64,000 bases of DNA from Roseburia sp. 1XD42-69 (GCF_003612565.1 NZ_RAZG01000003.1:62001-126000), one strand, 5' to 3'. Shown: positions 1 to 8,929, numbered from the stretch's first letter. Made by a program: numbers and translations. The notes: generated by a model from the sequence alone, not told the origin.

Positions 1-1
1 A

Positions 2-1198
2 ATTGGCCAGGGACTGCCTTTGCTTTTACCCAAGGGGACAAAAATGGTTATGAAAATGCAGCGGTGGATTGAGGATTTGGAGGATAAGGAGTGGGGATAT
101 GTGCGCACAAAAACTCCCCTTATGGCAAAATCTGACTTATATAAGATTTCCGGGCACTGGGATCACTACACAGACGGCATGTTTGTCTTAGGGGATGAGG
201 AAAAGGATAAAGAGGTTTTTGCCCTGCGTCCCATGACCTGTCCTTTCCAGTATTATTGCTATAAAAGCGAACAGCATTCCTACCGTGACCTGCCTATCCG
301 CTACGGCGAGACGTCCACTTTATTCAGAAATGAGGATTCCGGGGAAATGCACGGGCTTACCAGGGTGCGCCAGTTTACCATCTCAGAGGGGCATCTCATT
401 GTGCGGCCGGACCAGATGGTAGAAGAGTTTAAGGGCTGCCTGGCCTTGGCAAAACACTGCCTTACCACTTTGGGGCTAGAGGAGGATGTGACATACCATC
501 TCTCCAAATGGGATCCGGACAACAGGGATAAGTACATTGGAGAGCCGGAAGTCTGGGAGGAAACCCAGCAGCATATGCGGGATATTATGGATGAGCTTCA
601 CATGAATTATGTGGAGGATGTGGGGGAAGCCGCTTTCTACGGACCAAAAGTAGACATTAATGCAAAGAACGTGTACGGCAAAGAGGACACCATGATTACC
701 ATTCAGTGGGACGCACTTTTGGCGGAACAGTTTGATATGTATTATATTGACAAAGAGGGGAATAAAATTCGTCCCTGCATTATCCACAGAACATCCATCG
801 GATGTTATGAGAGAACCTTAGCCTGGCTTATTGAAAAATATGCGGGGAAATTCCCCACATGGCTTTGCCCGGAGCAGGTGCGGATTCTTCCTATTTCCGA
901 TAAATATGAAGATTATGCCAATAAAGTATGTGAGGAACTGAAAAAGAACGGCATTGACGTAACGGTGGATAACCGTTCGGAGAAAATCGGATTTAAAATC
1001 AGGGAGGCCCGCCTTGACAAACTTCCCTATATGCTTGTGGTGGGACAAAAAGAGGAGGAAGAGGAGACTGTCTCTGTGAGAAGCCGCTTTGCAGGAGATG
1101 AGGGAAGCAAAAAATTAAATGATTTTATTTCATTTATTAAAAAAGAAATTGACACAAAGGAAATCCGAAAAGAAGAAGCGGCAGAAGAAACAAAATAG
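2..1198 (+). CDS. thrS: Threonyl-tRNA synthetase, C-terminal part (cut by window edge)
   Basis: Charges tRNA-Thr with threonine in the cytosol. The frame is open to the left edge, so about 399 residues remain of a protein usually near 640; the N-terminal TGS and editing domains lie outside the window. The first visible residues (IGQGLPLLLPKG) are the start of the class II catalytic core. Zinc ligands expected for ThrS are visible: Cys in MTCPFQ, His in SEGHLI and His in HRTSIG. Motif 2 lies around TSTLFRNEDSG. The last roughly 100 residues (EQVRILPIS onward) are the anticodon-binding domain. An apparent TTG start at 20 is internal, not a real start. A factor-independent terminator follows. 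The call is secure. Confidence 0.96.
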   Translation: MGQGLPLLLPKGTKMVMKMQRWIEDLEDKEWGYVRTKTPLMAKSDLYKISGHWDHYTDGMFVLGDEEKDKEVFALRPMTCPFQYYCYKSEQHSYRDLPIRYGETSTLFRNEDSGEMHGLTRVRQFTISEGHLIVRPDQMVEEFKGCLALAKHCLTTLGLEEDVTYHLSKWDPDNRDKYIGEPEVWEETQQHMRDIMDELHMNYVEDVGEAAFYGPKVDINAKNVYGKEDTMITIQWDALLAEQFDMYYIDKEGNKIRPCIIHRTSIGCYERTLAWLIEKYAGKFPTWLCPEQVRILPISDKYEDYANKVCEELKKNGIDVTVDNRSEKIGFKIREARLDKLPYMLVVGQKEEEEETVSVRSRFAGDEGSKKLNDFISFIKKEIDTKEIRKEEAAEETK

Positions 1199-1231
1199 CA
1201 GAGGTATAAAAATAATTAAATTGCAGATACT

Positions 1232-1262
1232 AAGTCCGGCTGAAGTTTGGCCGGACTTTTTA
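1232..1262 (+). terminator. Rho-independent terminator of thrS
   Basis: A 9-bp perfect stem (AAGTCCGGC at 1232-1240 with GCCGGACTT at 1250-1258), a 9-nt loop, and a T run from 1257 on. It lies 34 nt after the thrS stop. Confidence 0.85.
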
Positions 1263-1268
1263 TGTCAA

Positions 1269-1340
1269 GGCCCGCATATGGAAGTTTACCGCTGATACGG
1301 TATGTGGGCCGCAGGGCGGGCAGAGGAAAATTTTCTCTGC
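1269..1340 (+). promoter_or_regulatory. Two hairpins in the leader of the DUF1540 gene
   Basis: Hairpin 1 has arms at 1269-1278 (GGCCCGCATA) and 1301-1310 (TATGTGGGCC), 10 bp including one G-T pair, with a small inner ACCG/CGGT pairing. Hairpin 2 is a near-perfect palindrome at about 1320-1340 (GCAGAG... CTCTGC). Neither is followed by a T run, so they are not ordinary terminators. They sit 30-100 nt upstream of the DUF1540 start, whose ribosome site (AGGAAGGAG) is at about 1354-1363. They may be a structured 5' leader or a dispersed palindromic repeat. Function is unknown. Confidence 0.4.
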
Positions 1341-1371
1341 TCAATTCAAAAATCAGGAAGGAGAAACCACT

Positions 1372-1686
1372 ATGACAAGATTAGTATGTTCTGCCACAAA
1401 TTGTCTTTACAACGACGACAGGTACTGCTGCAAGGGAGATATCCAGATTGACGGCGAAGGCGCTACCACTTCCAATGCTACCTGCTGTAAAAGTTTCCGG
1501 GAGAGAAAAGGGGAAGCTGGAAGAAATGCGGCAATGGAGCCAAATCGTGACATTGAGATTGATTGTCAAGCCTGCCGCTGTAAATACAATGAGGACTGCC
1601 GTTGTACTGCCGACCAAATCGGTATCGGAGGGAGCCATGCATGTCACTGTCAGGAGACAGAGTGTATGACATTCTGCTGTAAGTAA
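1372..1686 (+). CDS. DUF1540 domain protein, Cys-rich, two repeats
   Basis: Small 104-residue protein with about 16 cysteines in two similar halves. The first half begins RLVCSATNCLYND and ends CCKSF; the second begins IDCQACRCKYNED and ends CMTFCCK. This pattern (C..NC.YN....C....I.I.G......C..F) matches the DUF1540 family of small Clostridia proteins, thought to bind metal through cysteines; the function is unproven. There is no signal peptide or membrane segment. The start is chosen from the strong AGGAAGGAG site just upstream. It is monocistronic, bounded by terminators at 1232-1262 and 1748-1787. Confidence 0.85.
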   Translation: MTRLVCSATNCLYNDDRYCCKGDIQIDGEGATTSNATCCKSFRERKGEAGRNAAMEPNRDIEIDCQACRCKYNEDCRCTADQIGIGGSHACHCQETECMTFCCK

Positions 1687-1747
1687 AAGGATTTAAAAAA
1701 AACAACTATATATTGTGCCAAAAAAGAAAAAATGGCACTATATTTTG

Positions 1748-1787
1748 AAAAATGCATCAGATTATTTTTTTCTGATGCATTTTTTTG
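1748..1787 (+). terminator. Terminator after DUF1540 gene
   Basis: AAATGCATCAG pairs with CTGATGCATTT across a T-rich loop, followed by a run of T at 1781-1786. A weaker hairpin (TGCCA... TGGCA, about 1714-1737) precedes it. Confidence 0.85.
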
Positions 1788-1797
1788 TCCATTGCCC

Positions 1798-1826
1798 TTG
1801 CATTTTATCTTGTTCTAAGATAGAAT
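1798..1826 (+). promoter_or_regulatory. Sigma-A-type promoter of the mraZ/dcw cluster
   Basis: TTGCAT (1798-1803), a 17-bp spacer, and TAGAAT (1821-1826). The expected start of transcription, about 1833, falls just before the array of TGG repeats, so a bound repressor there would block initiation. Confidence 0.7.
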
Positions 1827-1835
1827 AGACATACA

Positions 1836-1870
1836 AGTGGAGGAAAGTGGATGGAAATGGTTAAAAGTGG
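1836..1870 (+). promoter_or_regulatory. MraZ operator: four direct repeats at 10-bp spacing
   Basis: TGG triplets occur at 1838, 1848, 1858 and 1868, each at the end of an A/G-rich half (AAGTGG, AAGTGG, AAATGG, AAGTGG). MraZ proteins are known to bind several short direct repeats with a 10-bp period upstream of their own gene, so this is very probably the autoregulatory site. The array lies between the promoter and the mraZ start. It also shows why the upstream in-frame ATG at 1877 is unlikely to be the start. Confidence 0.75.
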
Positions 1871-1906
1871 TTTGAAATGCCATTTCTGGGGAAGCAGGTG
1901 TCCATT

Positions 1907-2338
1907 ATGTTCATGGGAGAGTACAGTCACACAATCGATACCAAGGGCAGGCTGATTGTTCCATCCAAATTCAGAGAACAGCTTGGAAATGAGTTTGTTG
2001 TAACGAAGGGATTGGATGGGTGTCTTTTTGTGTACCCCAATGAAGAATGGAAAAACATTGAAGAAAAATTCCGAAATATTCCTCTCACTACAAAAGATGC
2101 CAGAAAATTCTCCAGATTTTTCTTCGCGGGAGCAGCCAGCTGTGAAGTGGACAAGCAGGGGAGAATCCTTCTGCCCCAGGTTTTAAGAGAATTTGCAGAC
2201 CTTAGCAAAGATGTGGTTTTAGTGGGTGTTTTGAGCAGAATTGAGATTTGGAGCAAGGAGAGATGGCAGGATACCAATTCCTATGAGGATATGGATGAAG
2301 TGGCAGAGCATATGGCGGAGCTTGGGCTTAGCATCTGA
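1907..2338 (+). CDS. mraZ: MraZ, transcriptional regulator of the division cluster
   Basis: About 143 residues, the usual MraZ length. It has two AbrB-like swapped-hairpin halves: the first starts [19 protein letters not shown], the second carries the typical DKQGRILLP stretch ([18 protein letters not shown]). MraZ forms a ring that binds tandem repeats and represses its own dcw operon; matching repeats lie at 1836-1870. The frame extends upstream to ATG 1877, but family members begin with MFMGEY, so ATG 1907 is taken, preceded by the purine-rich GGGGAAGCAGG. rsmH follows after 32 nt. Confidence 0.95.
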   Translation: MFMGEYSHTIDTKGRLIVPSKFREQLGNEFVVTKGLDGCLFVYPNEEWKNIEEKFRNIPLTTKDARKFSRFFFAGAASCEVDKQGRILLPQVLREFADLSKDVVLVGVLSRIEIWSKERWQDTNSYEDMDEVAEHMAELGLSI

Positions 2339-2370
2339 TAAAATGCAGTAAGAAATAAAGAGGGGATTCT

Positions 2371-3309
2371 ATGGAATTTGAACATAAGTCCGTTTTACTG
2401 GAGGAGATAATTGAATATTTAAACATCCGTCAGGATGGGATTTATGTGGACGGAACCCTGGGGGGAGGAGGGCATTCCTCCCACATTGCAAAAAGGCTTT
2501 CCGGGAAGGGTAGGCTCATTGGAATCGACCAGGACGGGGATGCCATTGCAGCAGCCTCGGACAGATTAAAACCCTTTAAGGACAGGGTTTCCATTGTGCG
2601 AAGCAATTACAGGGCCATGAGGCAGGTGCTTTCAGGTTTTGGAATAGAGAGGGCCGATGGGATACTCCTTGACCTTGGGGTGTCGTCTTTTCAGTTAGAT
2701 GCCCCGGAGCGTGGGTTTACTTACCGGAATGAGGATGCACCTCTTGATATGCGCATGGATCAAAGGGGGGAGCTGACGGCGGAGGATATTGTAAATGAGT
2801 ACAGTGAGATGGAGCTTTACCGGATAATCCGTGATTACGGGGAAGACCGTTTTGCAAAAAACATTGCAAAGCATATTGTCAGGGAGAGACAGAAGAAACG
2901 GATTGTGACGGCAGGGGAATTAAATGCTGTAATTTCCGCCGCTATTCCCAAAAAAATCCAGGCCACAGGAGGCCACCCGGCAAAGCGGACCTACCAGGCG
3001 ATCCGCATTGAGTTAAACCATGAGCTGGATGTGCTCAAAGAGGGATTGGAGGATATGATTGACCTGTTAAATCCCGGGGGGAGGCTGTGTATCATCACAT
3101 TTCATTCCCTGGAGGACAGAATTGTGAAAAATGTGTTTAAGAGGAACGAAAACCCCTGCGTGTGCCCAAAGGAATTTCCTGTGTGTGTCTGTGGAAATGT
3201 GTCGAAGGGAAGGGTGATATCAAGAAAACCTATCCTGCCGGGGGAAGAGGAAATGAAAGAGAACAAAAGATCAAAAAGTGCGAAACTTCGTGTTTTTGAG
3301 AGAAGATAA
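2371..3309 (+). CDS. rsmH: 16S rRNA (cytosine-1402-N4)-methyltransferase RsmH
   Basis: 312 residues, the normal length for RsmH/MraW, which methylates N4 of C1402 in the 16S rRNA decoding centre using SAM. The SAM-binding motif is visible as [12 protein letters not shown] near residue 27, followed by GIDQDGDA. The family signature [14 protein letters not shown] is near residue 97, and [15 protein letters not shown] lies toward the C-terminus. A Cys-rich tail stretch ([12 protein letters not shown]) is typical of the family. The ribosome site AGAGGGG precedes ATG 2371. Second gene of the dcw operon. Confidence 0.97.
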   Translation: MEFEHKSVLLEEIIEYLNIRQDGIYVDGTLGGGGHSSHIAKRLSGKGRLIGIDQDGDAIAAASDRLKPFKDRVSIVRSNYRAMRQVLSGFGIERADGILLDLGVSSFQLDAPERGFTYRNEDAPLDMRMDQRGELTAEDIVNEYSEMELYRIIRDYGEDRFAKNIAKHIVRERQKKRIVTAGELNAVISAAIPKKIQATGGHPAKRTYQAIRIELNHELDVLKEGLEDMIDLLNPGGRLCIITFHSLEDRIVKNVFKRNENPCVCPKEFPVCVCGNVSKGRVISRKPILPGEEEMKENKRSKSAKLRVFERR

Positions 3310-3355
3310 AAAACTTATGACAGCAAATATGTGACGGAAAGAGAGAGAGAAGAGG

Positions 3356-3865
3356 ATGAAAAGAGAAGCAAACTCAAACGCCCGAAGAAGACAGCCTGAA
3401 TTTAAGACAAATTATTATGTGGACGGAAATACAGTAAGGCGGCTGGAAGGTGAGCCGGAAGAACGCCGGAGAAAGCAGCTGGAAAAAGAGAGAAAAGAAC
3501 GTCAGAAGAAGAACCGCCGTGTAGCCAGGAGAAATCAGGAAAAAGCCCTTAGAATGAGTATGGGATACGTGAGTTTCTGCACCATGGCAGTTTTAATTTC
3601 CTGCGTTGTGTGTGTAACATATATTCAATTACAGTCCGATATAACCAGCAGGATGAAACACATCTCAACTTTAGAGAGCCAGATTACAGACTTGAAGGCG
3701 GACAATGATGCGGCAATTAAGCGAATTGATTTGTCCACAGATTTGGAGGATGTAAAGTATAAGGCAATCCATGAGCTGGGGATGAAATATGCAGGGCCGG
3801 GACAGATTGTGTACTACACAGTGGAGGACAGCGATTATATGAATCAGTATTCAGATATTCCCTGA
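3356..3865 (+). CDS. ftsL: FtsL-like septum protein
   Basis: 169-residue bitopic membrane protein. A long basic cytoplasmic N-terminus (Arg/Lys-rich, about residues 1-70) precedes one membrane segment (about 75-95). A short extracellular coiled coil follows (QSDITSRMKHISTLESQITD), then the conserved ELGMKYAGPGQIVYY near the end. FtsL pairs with DivIC and DivIB in the divisome to activate septal wall synthesis. Identification rests on this architecture plus its fixed place between rsmH and the PBP gene. The N-terminal tail is longer than in Bacillus FtsL. Confidence 0.85.
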   Translation: MKREANSNARRRQPEFKTNYYVDGNTVRRLEGEPEERRRKQLEKERKERQKKNRRVARRNQEKALRMSMGYVSFCTMAVLISCVVCVTYIQLQSDITSRMKHISTLESQITDLKADNDAAIKRIDLSTDLEDVKYKAIHELGMKYAGPGQIVYYTVEDSDYMNQYSDIP

Positions 3866-3911
3866 TAGCCTGTATGATTGAAGCCATATTCCAAAATAGC
3901 AGGAGAGAAGT

Positions 3912-5993
3912 GTGAGAAGAAGAAAAAAGCGGGTAGTAAAAAAATTCCATAAGAAAATGCAGAAAAAACTTCTGGTAGAATTTTTAATTATCACATTAGT
4001 GTTGGTGGGGCTCATTGGGCGTCTGATGTATATCGAGTATACCAGCGGGGAAAAGTACGAAAAAATCGTACTGTCCCAGCAGGAGTATAACAGCCGCACC
4101 ATTCCATACCAGAGAGGGGATATTGTAGATACCAAAGGAACGGTTTTAGCTACCAGCATTGATGTTTACAATGTGATTTTAGACTGTAAAGTGTTAAACC
4201 AGAAAGAGAAGGATAAAAACGATACCATAGACGCACTGGTATCTTGTTTTCCTGATTTAGATAAAGGGGATTTGTTAAAGGAGTTAGAGGAACATCCAGC
4301 CAGCCAGTATACTGTGCTGGCTAAGCGTCTTTCCTACGAAGAGATCCAGCCCTTTGTGCAGATGCAGGCGGATACGGAAAAATACCCCAATATTAATGGA
4401 AACGCCGTGTGGTTTGAAAAAGAGTATATCAGAAACTATCCCTACAAGACCTTAGCATCCTCCCTTATCGGTTTTGTCTCATCAGGAAATGTGGGAACCA
4501 CGGGACTGGAAAATTACTATAACAGTACCTTAAACGGAGTGAACGGAAGGCAGTACGGATATTTAAACTCTGACAATAATTTTGAAAAAACCATTAAAGA
4601 CCCCAGGGACGGCAATACCGTTGTAACTACCGTGGATGTGAATATTCAGTCCGTGGCGGAGGAAAAAATTGCAGAATTCAATGAAAAGCATAAAGACGGC
4701 TATGTGGAGGGGCCTGGAACCTTACACACGGCGGCTCTGATTATGAATCCTCAGAACGGGGAAATCCTTGCCATGGCGGATTACCCCAGTTTTGACTTAA
4801 ATAATCCCAGGGATTTAACCCCTTTTTATACGGAGGAAGAACTGGAGGGGAAAAGCGAGGAGGATAAAATGGACCTGCTCAATCAGCTGTGGGGAAATTT
4901 CTGTGTGAATTCTACCTTTGAGCCGGGATCCACCATTAAGCCTTTTACAGTGGCCACAGGACTTGAGACTGGAAAAATAACGGGAAATGAAGTTTATATC
5001 TGTGATGGGGAGCAGGTATTTCCGGGAGATATCCATATCCACTGCGTGAGCAGGGCCGGCCACGGGGAGGAGACGGTGGAAAAATCCCTCATGGATTCCT
5101 GCAACGACGCTTTGATGCAGATGGCGGAAACTATAGGAATTGAAGATTTTACCACATATCAGAGTATTTTCGGATTTGGGGAAAAGACAAATATTGACCT
5201 TCCCGGGGAGGCGAGGACAGACGCACTTATGTTTACGGGGGAGACGATGAAACCTATCGATTTGGCCACCAACTCTTTCGGACAAAGTTTTAACTGCAGT
5301 ATGATACAGCTTGCCAGCGCCTTTTCCTCCCTGATAAATGGAGGGAATTTTTATCAGCCCCATGTGGTGAAGAAAATTCTGGATTCTCAGGGGAATACCA
5401 TAGAGACGATCCGGCCTACGGTGTTAAAGCAGACGGTTTCCAAAAAGACCAGCGAGACTTTAAAGACCTATTTAAAAGCGGTTGTGGCGGAGGGGACCGG
5501 TAATACGGCAAAAGTAAACGGCTATTCCATGGGAGGAAAAACCGGTACGGCACAGAAACGTCCGGTGGAGAATAAAAAGTATCTCCTCTCCTTTGTGGGG
5601 TATGCCCCGGCGGACAATCCCCAGGTTCTTGTGTATGTGGTGGTGGATGAGCCCAACGTAGAAGACCAGGCCCACAGCAATTATGCCCAGGAGCTGGCAA
5701 AAAGTATTATGGAGGAAGTACTTCCCTATATGAACCTCTATCCCGATGAAGCCGTTATCCGAGAGCCTGAAAATCAGAGAGAGGGGCAGGAGGGAGATGG
5801 AGGTGAACCCCAAGAGGGGGAAGAAGGAGAAAAGCCGGAGGATTCCATGGTATGGGGGGACATTTTTGAGGATGGCTATGAAGATGATTTTGATGAAAAA
5901 TTAGGGCAGGGGCAGGATGGACAGGAAGGAGAAGAGCCAAAAGAGGGCCAGGAGCCGGTAGAAGGACAGGAGCCCCAGCCGGGCCAGGAGTAA
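3912..5993 (+). CDS. Class B penicillin-binding protein (FtsI/PBP2-type transpeptidase)
   Basis: 693-residue septal transpeptidase that cross-links peptidoglycan. GTG start with AGGAGAG ahead of it. A basic N-terminus and one membrane anchor (about residues 15-38) come first, then the PBP dimerisation domain (IPYQRGDIVDTKGTVLA). The transpeptidase motifs are S340-T-I-K343 (EPGSTIKPF), SCN (MDSCNDA) and KTG (K543, GGKTGTAQ). No PASTA domain is visible. Instead the protein ends in about 75 residues of Glu/Gln/Gly-rich low-complexity sequence with repeated GQE units, lying outside the membrane. It is one of two tandem class B PBPs; which is FtsI and which SpoVD is inferred. Confidence 0.9.
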   Translation: MRRRKKRVVKKFHKKMQKKLLVEFLIITLVLVGLIGRLMYIEYTSGEKYEKIVLSQQEYNSRTIPYQRGDIVDTKGTVLATSIDVYNVILDCKVLNQKEKDKNDTIDALVSCFPDLDKGDLLKELEEHPASQYTVLAKRLSYEEIQPFVQMQADTEKYPNINGNAVWFEKEYIRNYPYKTLASSLIGFVSSGNVGTTGLENYYNSTLNGVNGRQYGYLNSDNNFEKTIKDPRDGNTVVTTVDVNIQSVAEEKIAEFNEKHKDGYVEGPGTLHTAALIMNPQNGEILAMADYPSFDLNNPRDLTPFYTEEELEGKSEEDKMDLLNQLWGNFCVNSTFEPGSTIKPFTVATGLETGKITGNEVYICDGEQVFPGDIHIHCVSRAGHGEETVEKSLMDSCNDALMQMAETIGIEDFTTYQSIFGFGEKTNIDLPGEARTDALMFTGETMKPIDLATNSFGQSFNCSMIQLASAFSSLINGGNFYQPHVVKKILDSQGNTIETIRPTVLKQTVSKKTSETLKTYLKAVVAEGTGNTAKVNGYSMGGKTGTAQKRPVENKKYLLSFVGYAPADNPQVLVYVVVDEPNVEDQAHSNYAQELAKSIMEEVLPYMNLYPDEAVIREPENQREGQEGDGGEPQEGEEGEKPEDSMVWGDIFEDGYEDDFDEKLGQGQDGQEGEEPKEGQEPVEGQEPQPGQE

Positions 5994-6060
5994 AACCGCT
6001 AACATAACCTTGCAAAAGAGGGAATAAAATAAACTAAAAGTCTTTTGTGGGGCGTTGTCT

Positions 6061-7821
6061 ATGTTTCGGTATAAGACATTTAACCGGCAGAAAACCATGG
6101 TGATTTTTGTCTGTGTCCTGTTTATCCTAATGTTTCTCATTGGACGGCTGGTGTATCTTATGGTGTTCTGTTCTGAATATTATGGGAAAAAGGCCGAGGA
6201 CCTTCACGAGCGGGAGAGGGATATCAAGGCGGCCAGAGGCAGGATTATCGATGCCACGGGAACTGTCCTTGCGGCAAATAAAACGGTGTGTACCATCTCG
6301 GTTATTTACAACCAGGTAAAAGATAAAGAGGAAGTCATTGCGGTTTTGACAAAAGAACTTGGCATGCCTGAGGAAAAAGTGCGGGCAAGGGTGGAAAAGG
6401 TGAGTTCCATTGAGCGGATAAAATCCAATGTAGACAAGGAGACCGGGGATAAAATCCGCTCTTACGGCCTTGCGGGGGTAAAAGTGGATGAAGATTACAA
6501 ACGGTACTACCCCTATGACACTTTGGCTTCCAAAGTTTTAGGATTTACCGGGGGGGACAATCAGGGGATTGTGGGGCTGGAAGTCAAATACGATGAATAT
6601 ATGCAGGGCACTAACGGCAAAATTTTAACACTTACCGATGCCAGGGGAGTGGAGATTGAGAATGCCGGGGAGTCCAGGCTCGACCCGGTGGACGGCAACG
6701 ACCTTCACATTACCCTGGACTATAATATACAGATGTACGCACAGCAGGCGGCAGGGAAAGCGCTGGAGCAAAAACAGGCGGACAGCGTTTCCGTGATTGC
6801 CATGAACCCGGAGAACGGGGAGATTAAGGCCATGGTTAATGTGCCGGAATTCAATTTAAACGATCCTTTTACCTTAAATTATGAAGTGGGGGAGGAAGTG
6901 TCCGCGGAAAAAAAGCAGGAGCTTTTAAACCAGATGTGGAGAAACCAGTGTATCAATGATACTTATGAGCCGGGTTCCACTTTTAAAATCATTACCACTG
7001 CGGCGGCTTTGGAAGAGGGTGTGGTGAATCTTGCAGACAGCTTTTACTGCAGGGGTTACTATACGGTGGAGGACAGAAATATACACTGCCATAAAGTTTC
7101 CGGCCATGGTTCGGAGGACTTTATCCACGGGATTATGAATTCCTGTAATCCTGTATTTATCGAGGTGGGGCTTCGGGTGGGGCCGGAGCATTATTACGAT
7201 TATTTCAGTCAGTTCGGACTGTTAAAAAAGACGGGGATTGACCTTCCCGGGGAGGCGGCAACCATTATGCACTCCAAAGAAAAAATCGGCCTTGTAGAGC
7301 TGGCCACCATGTCTTTCGGTCAGTCCTTCCAGATTACCCCCATGCAGTTACTCACCACAGTTTCCGCCATGATAAACGGGGGGAACCGGGTAACGCCCCA
7401 CTTCGGGGCAAGTGTAAAGGACAGTGAGGGAAATGTGATAAAGACATTTCAGTATGACACAAAAGAGTCCGTGGTGTCTGAGGAGACCTCGGAGAAAATA
7501 CGCTTTTTATTGGAAAAGGTGGTGTCTGAGGGCGGAGGGAAAAATGCAAAAATCCCTGGATATTCCATTGGAGGTAAGACGGCCACCTCCCAGACACTGC
7601 CTAGAAGCGCCCACAAATATATCTCTTCATTTTTGGGGTTTGCCCCGGCGGATAACCCCCAGATTTTACTTTTGGTAATTATTAACAATCCCCAGGGAAT
7701 CTATTACGGCGGAACCATTGCAGCCCCTGTGGCAAGGGAGATTTTTGAGGATATCCTGCCTTATCTGGGAATACCTTTTGATGAGAATGCGGCAAAAGAA
7801 GGGGAGGAAGGGGAAAATTAA
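6061..7821 (+). CDS. Second class B penicillin-binding protein (SpoVD/FtsI-like), KTA variant
   Basis: 586 residues. One N-terminal membrane anchor (about residues 14-36) is followed by the dimerisation domain (ARGRIIDATGTVLAANK) and the transpeptidase domain. Motif 1 is S306-T-F-K309 (EPGSTFKII), motif 2 is SCN (MNSCNPVF). The third motif reads K506-T-A (GGKTATSQ) where nearly all PBPs have KTG or KSG. No PASTA repeats. ATG 6061 is taken over the TTG two codons upstream. Two PBPs in a row suggest one for vegetative septation and one for spore cortex (SpoVD role); I infer the second is the SpoVD type. Confidence 0.88.
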   Translation: MFRYKTFNRQKTMVIFVCVLFILMFLIGRLVYLMVFCSEYYGKKAEDLHERERDIKAARGRIIDATGTVLAANKTVCTISVIYNQVKDKEEVIAVLTKELGMPEEKVRARVEKVSSIERIKSNVDKETGDKIRSYGLAGVKVDEDYKRYYPYDTLASKVLGFTGGDNQGIVGLEVKYDEYMQGTNGKILTLTDARGVEIENAGESRLDPVDGNDLHITLDYNIQMYAQQAAGKALEQKQADSVSVIAMNPENGEIKAMVNVPEFNLNDPFTLNYEVGEEVSAEKKQELLNQMWRNQCINDTYEPGSTFKIITTAAALEEGVVNLADSFYCRGYYTVEDRNIHCHKVSGHGSEDFIHGIMNSCNPVFIEVGLRVGPEHYYDYFSQFGLLKKTGIDLPGEAATIMHSKEKIGLVELATMSFGQSFQITPMQLLTTVSAMINGGNRVTPHFGASVKDSEGNVIKTFQYDTKESVVSEETSEKIRFLLEKVVSEGGGKNAKIPGYSIGGKTATSQTLPRSAHKYISSFLGFAPADNPQILLLVIINNPQGIYYGGTIAAPVAREIFEDILPYLGIPFDENAAKEGEEGEN

Positions 7822-7964
7822 ACTTGCGCCATAAGAAAAAATAACGTATACTAAATATTTGGAATCAGGCGGCAGTATGGATTGCCTGTACTGCCGCGGA
7901 AATGGAAAGTATGGACGCCATACAAATATACATGCGGTTTCGCAGAAGTAAAGAGGTAGAGGTT

Positions 7965-8918
7965 ATGACAAGTCATGTAGCAGCTCCGGTGCTGATAGCA
8001 TTTGTAATCAGCGCCGTATTAGGGCCGGTAATTATTCCTTTTTTAAGGAAATTAAAGGTAGGGCAGACAGAGCGGGAGGAGTTGAAGTCCCACTTAAAGA
8101 AGACGGGGACCCCGACTATGGGAGGATTGATTATCCTTGCCGGCACTCTGGGCACTTCCCTGTTGTTTGTAAAGGATTATCCCAAAATCATTCCCATTTT
8201 GTTTCTCACTGTGGGATTTGGGGTCATTGGTTTTCTGGATGATTACCTGAAAGTGGTCCTGCGCAGGTCAGACGGTCTTTTGGCCTGGCAGAAAATGATA
8301 CTGCAGATTCTGGTAACGGGTGTGTTCGCCTATTATCTTATGAATTATACCGATGTGTCCCTTACCATGCTCATTCCTTTTTCCGGGGGAAAATATTTGG
8401 ACATTGGCGTCTTTTCCATACCTCTTATGTTTGTGGCGGTTATCGGCACAGTAAACGGGGTGAATTTTACAGACGGCTTAGACGGCCTTGCCTCCAGCGT
8501 GACAGTGCTGGTGGCCACCTTTTTTACTGTGGTGGCGGTGGGGACAAAAAGCGGCATAGAGCCTATTACCTGTGCAGTGGCAGGGGCGCTTTTGGGATTT
8601 CTCCTATTTAACGTATATCCCGCCAAAGTGTTTATGGGGGATACCGGATCCCTGGCTTTGGGAGGATTTGTGGCAGCAACGGCTTACATGCTGCAGATGC
8701 CTTTGTTTATTCCCATTGTGGGATTTATCTACATGATAGAGGTGATTTCTGTTATGCTCCAGGTGTCCTATTTTAAGGCTACCCACGGAAAACGGATTTT
8801 CCGCATGGCTCCCATCCATCATCATTTTGAACTGGGAGGATGGTCTGAAACCAGGGTTGTAGCGGTATTCTCCGTTGTGACGGCACTTTTGGCCCTGGTG
8901 GCACTTATGGCATTGTAG
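7965..8918 (+). CDS. mraY: Phospho-N-acetylmuramoyl-pentapeptide transferase MraY
   Basis: Integral membrane enzyme of about 317 residues that transfers phospho-MurNAc-pentapeptide from UDP to undecaprenyl phosphate, making lipid I. About ten membrane segments are evident. Family motifs seen are KKTGTPTMGGL, the aspartate pair in GFLDDYLK, VNFTDGLDGLA, FMGDTGSLALG and the closing MAPIHHHFEL. The frame runs back to 7902, but ATG 7965, preceded by AAAGAGGTAGAGG and followed by the first membrane helix, fits the family. murD follows after 11 nt. Confidence 0.96.
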   Translation: MTSHVAAPVLIAFVISAVLGPVIIPFLRKLKVGQTEREELKSHLKKTGTPTMGGLIILAGTLGTSLLFVKDYPKIIPILFLTVGFGVIGFLDDYLKVVLRRSDGLLAWQKMILQILVTGVFAYYLMNYTDVSLTMLIPFSGGKYLDIGVFSIPLMFVAVIGTVNGVNFTDGLDGLASSVTVLVATFFTVVAVGTKSGIEPITCAVAGALLGFLLFNVYPAKVFMGDTGSLALGGFVAATAYMLQMPLFIPIVGFIYMIEVISVMLQVSYFKATHGKRIFRMAPIHHHFELGGWSETRVVAVFSVVTALLALVALMAL

Positions 8919-8929
8919 GAGGCAGGTAA

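Noticed and set aside
2-1198. Truncated or broken thrS
   Set aside because: The frame is open to the window edge and all C-terminal motifs are intact; only the window cuts it.
4815-5363. Long minus-strand frames opposite the PBP and other genes
   Set aside because: They are antisense shadows of well-identified genes, without ribosome sites or recognisable motifs.
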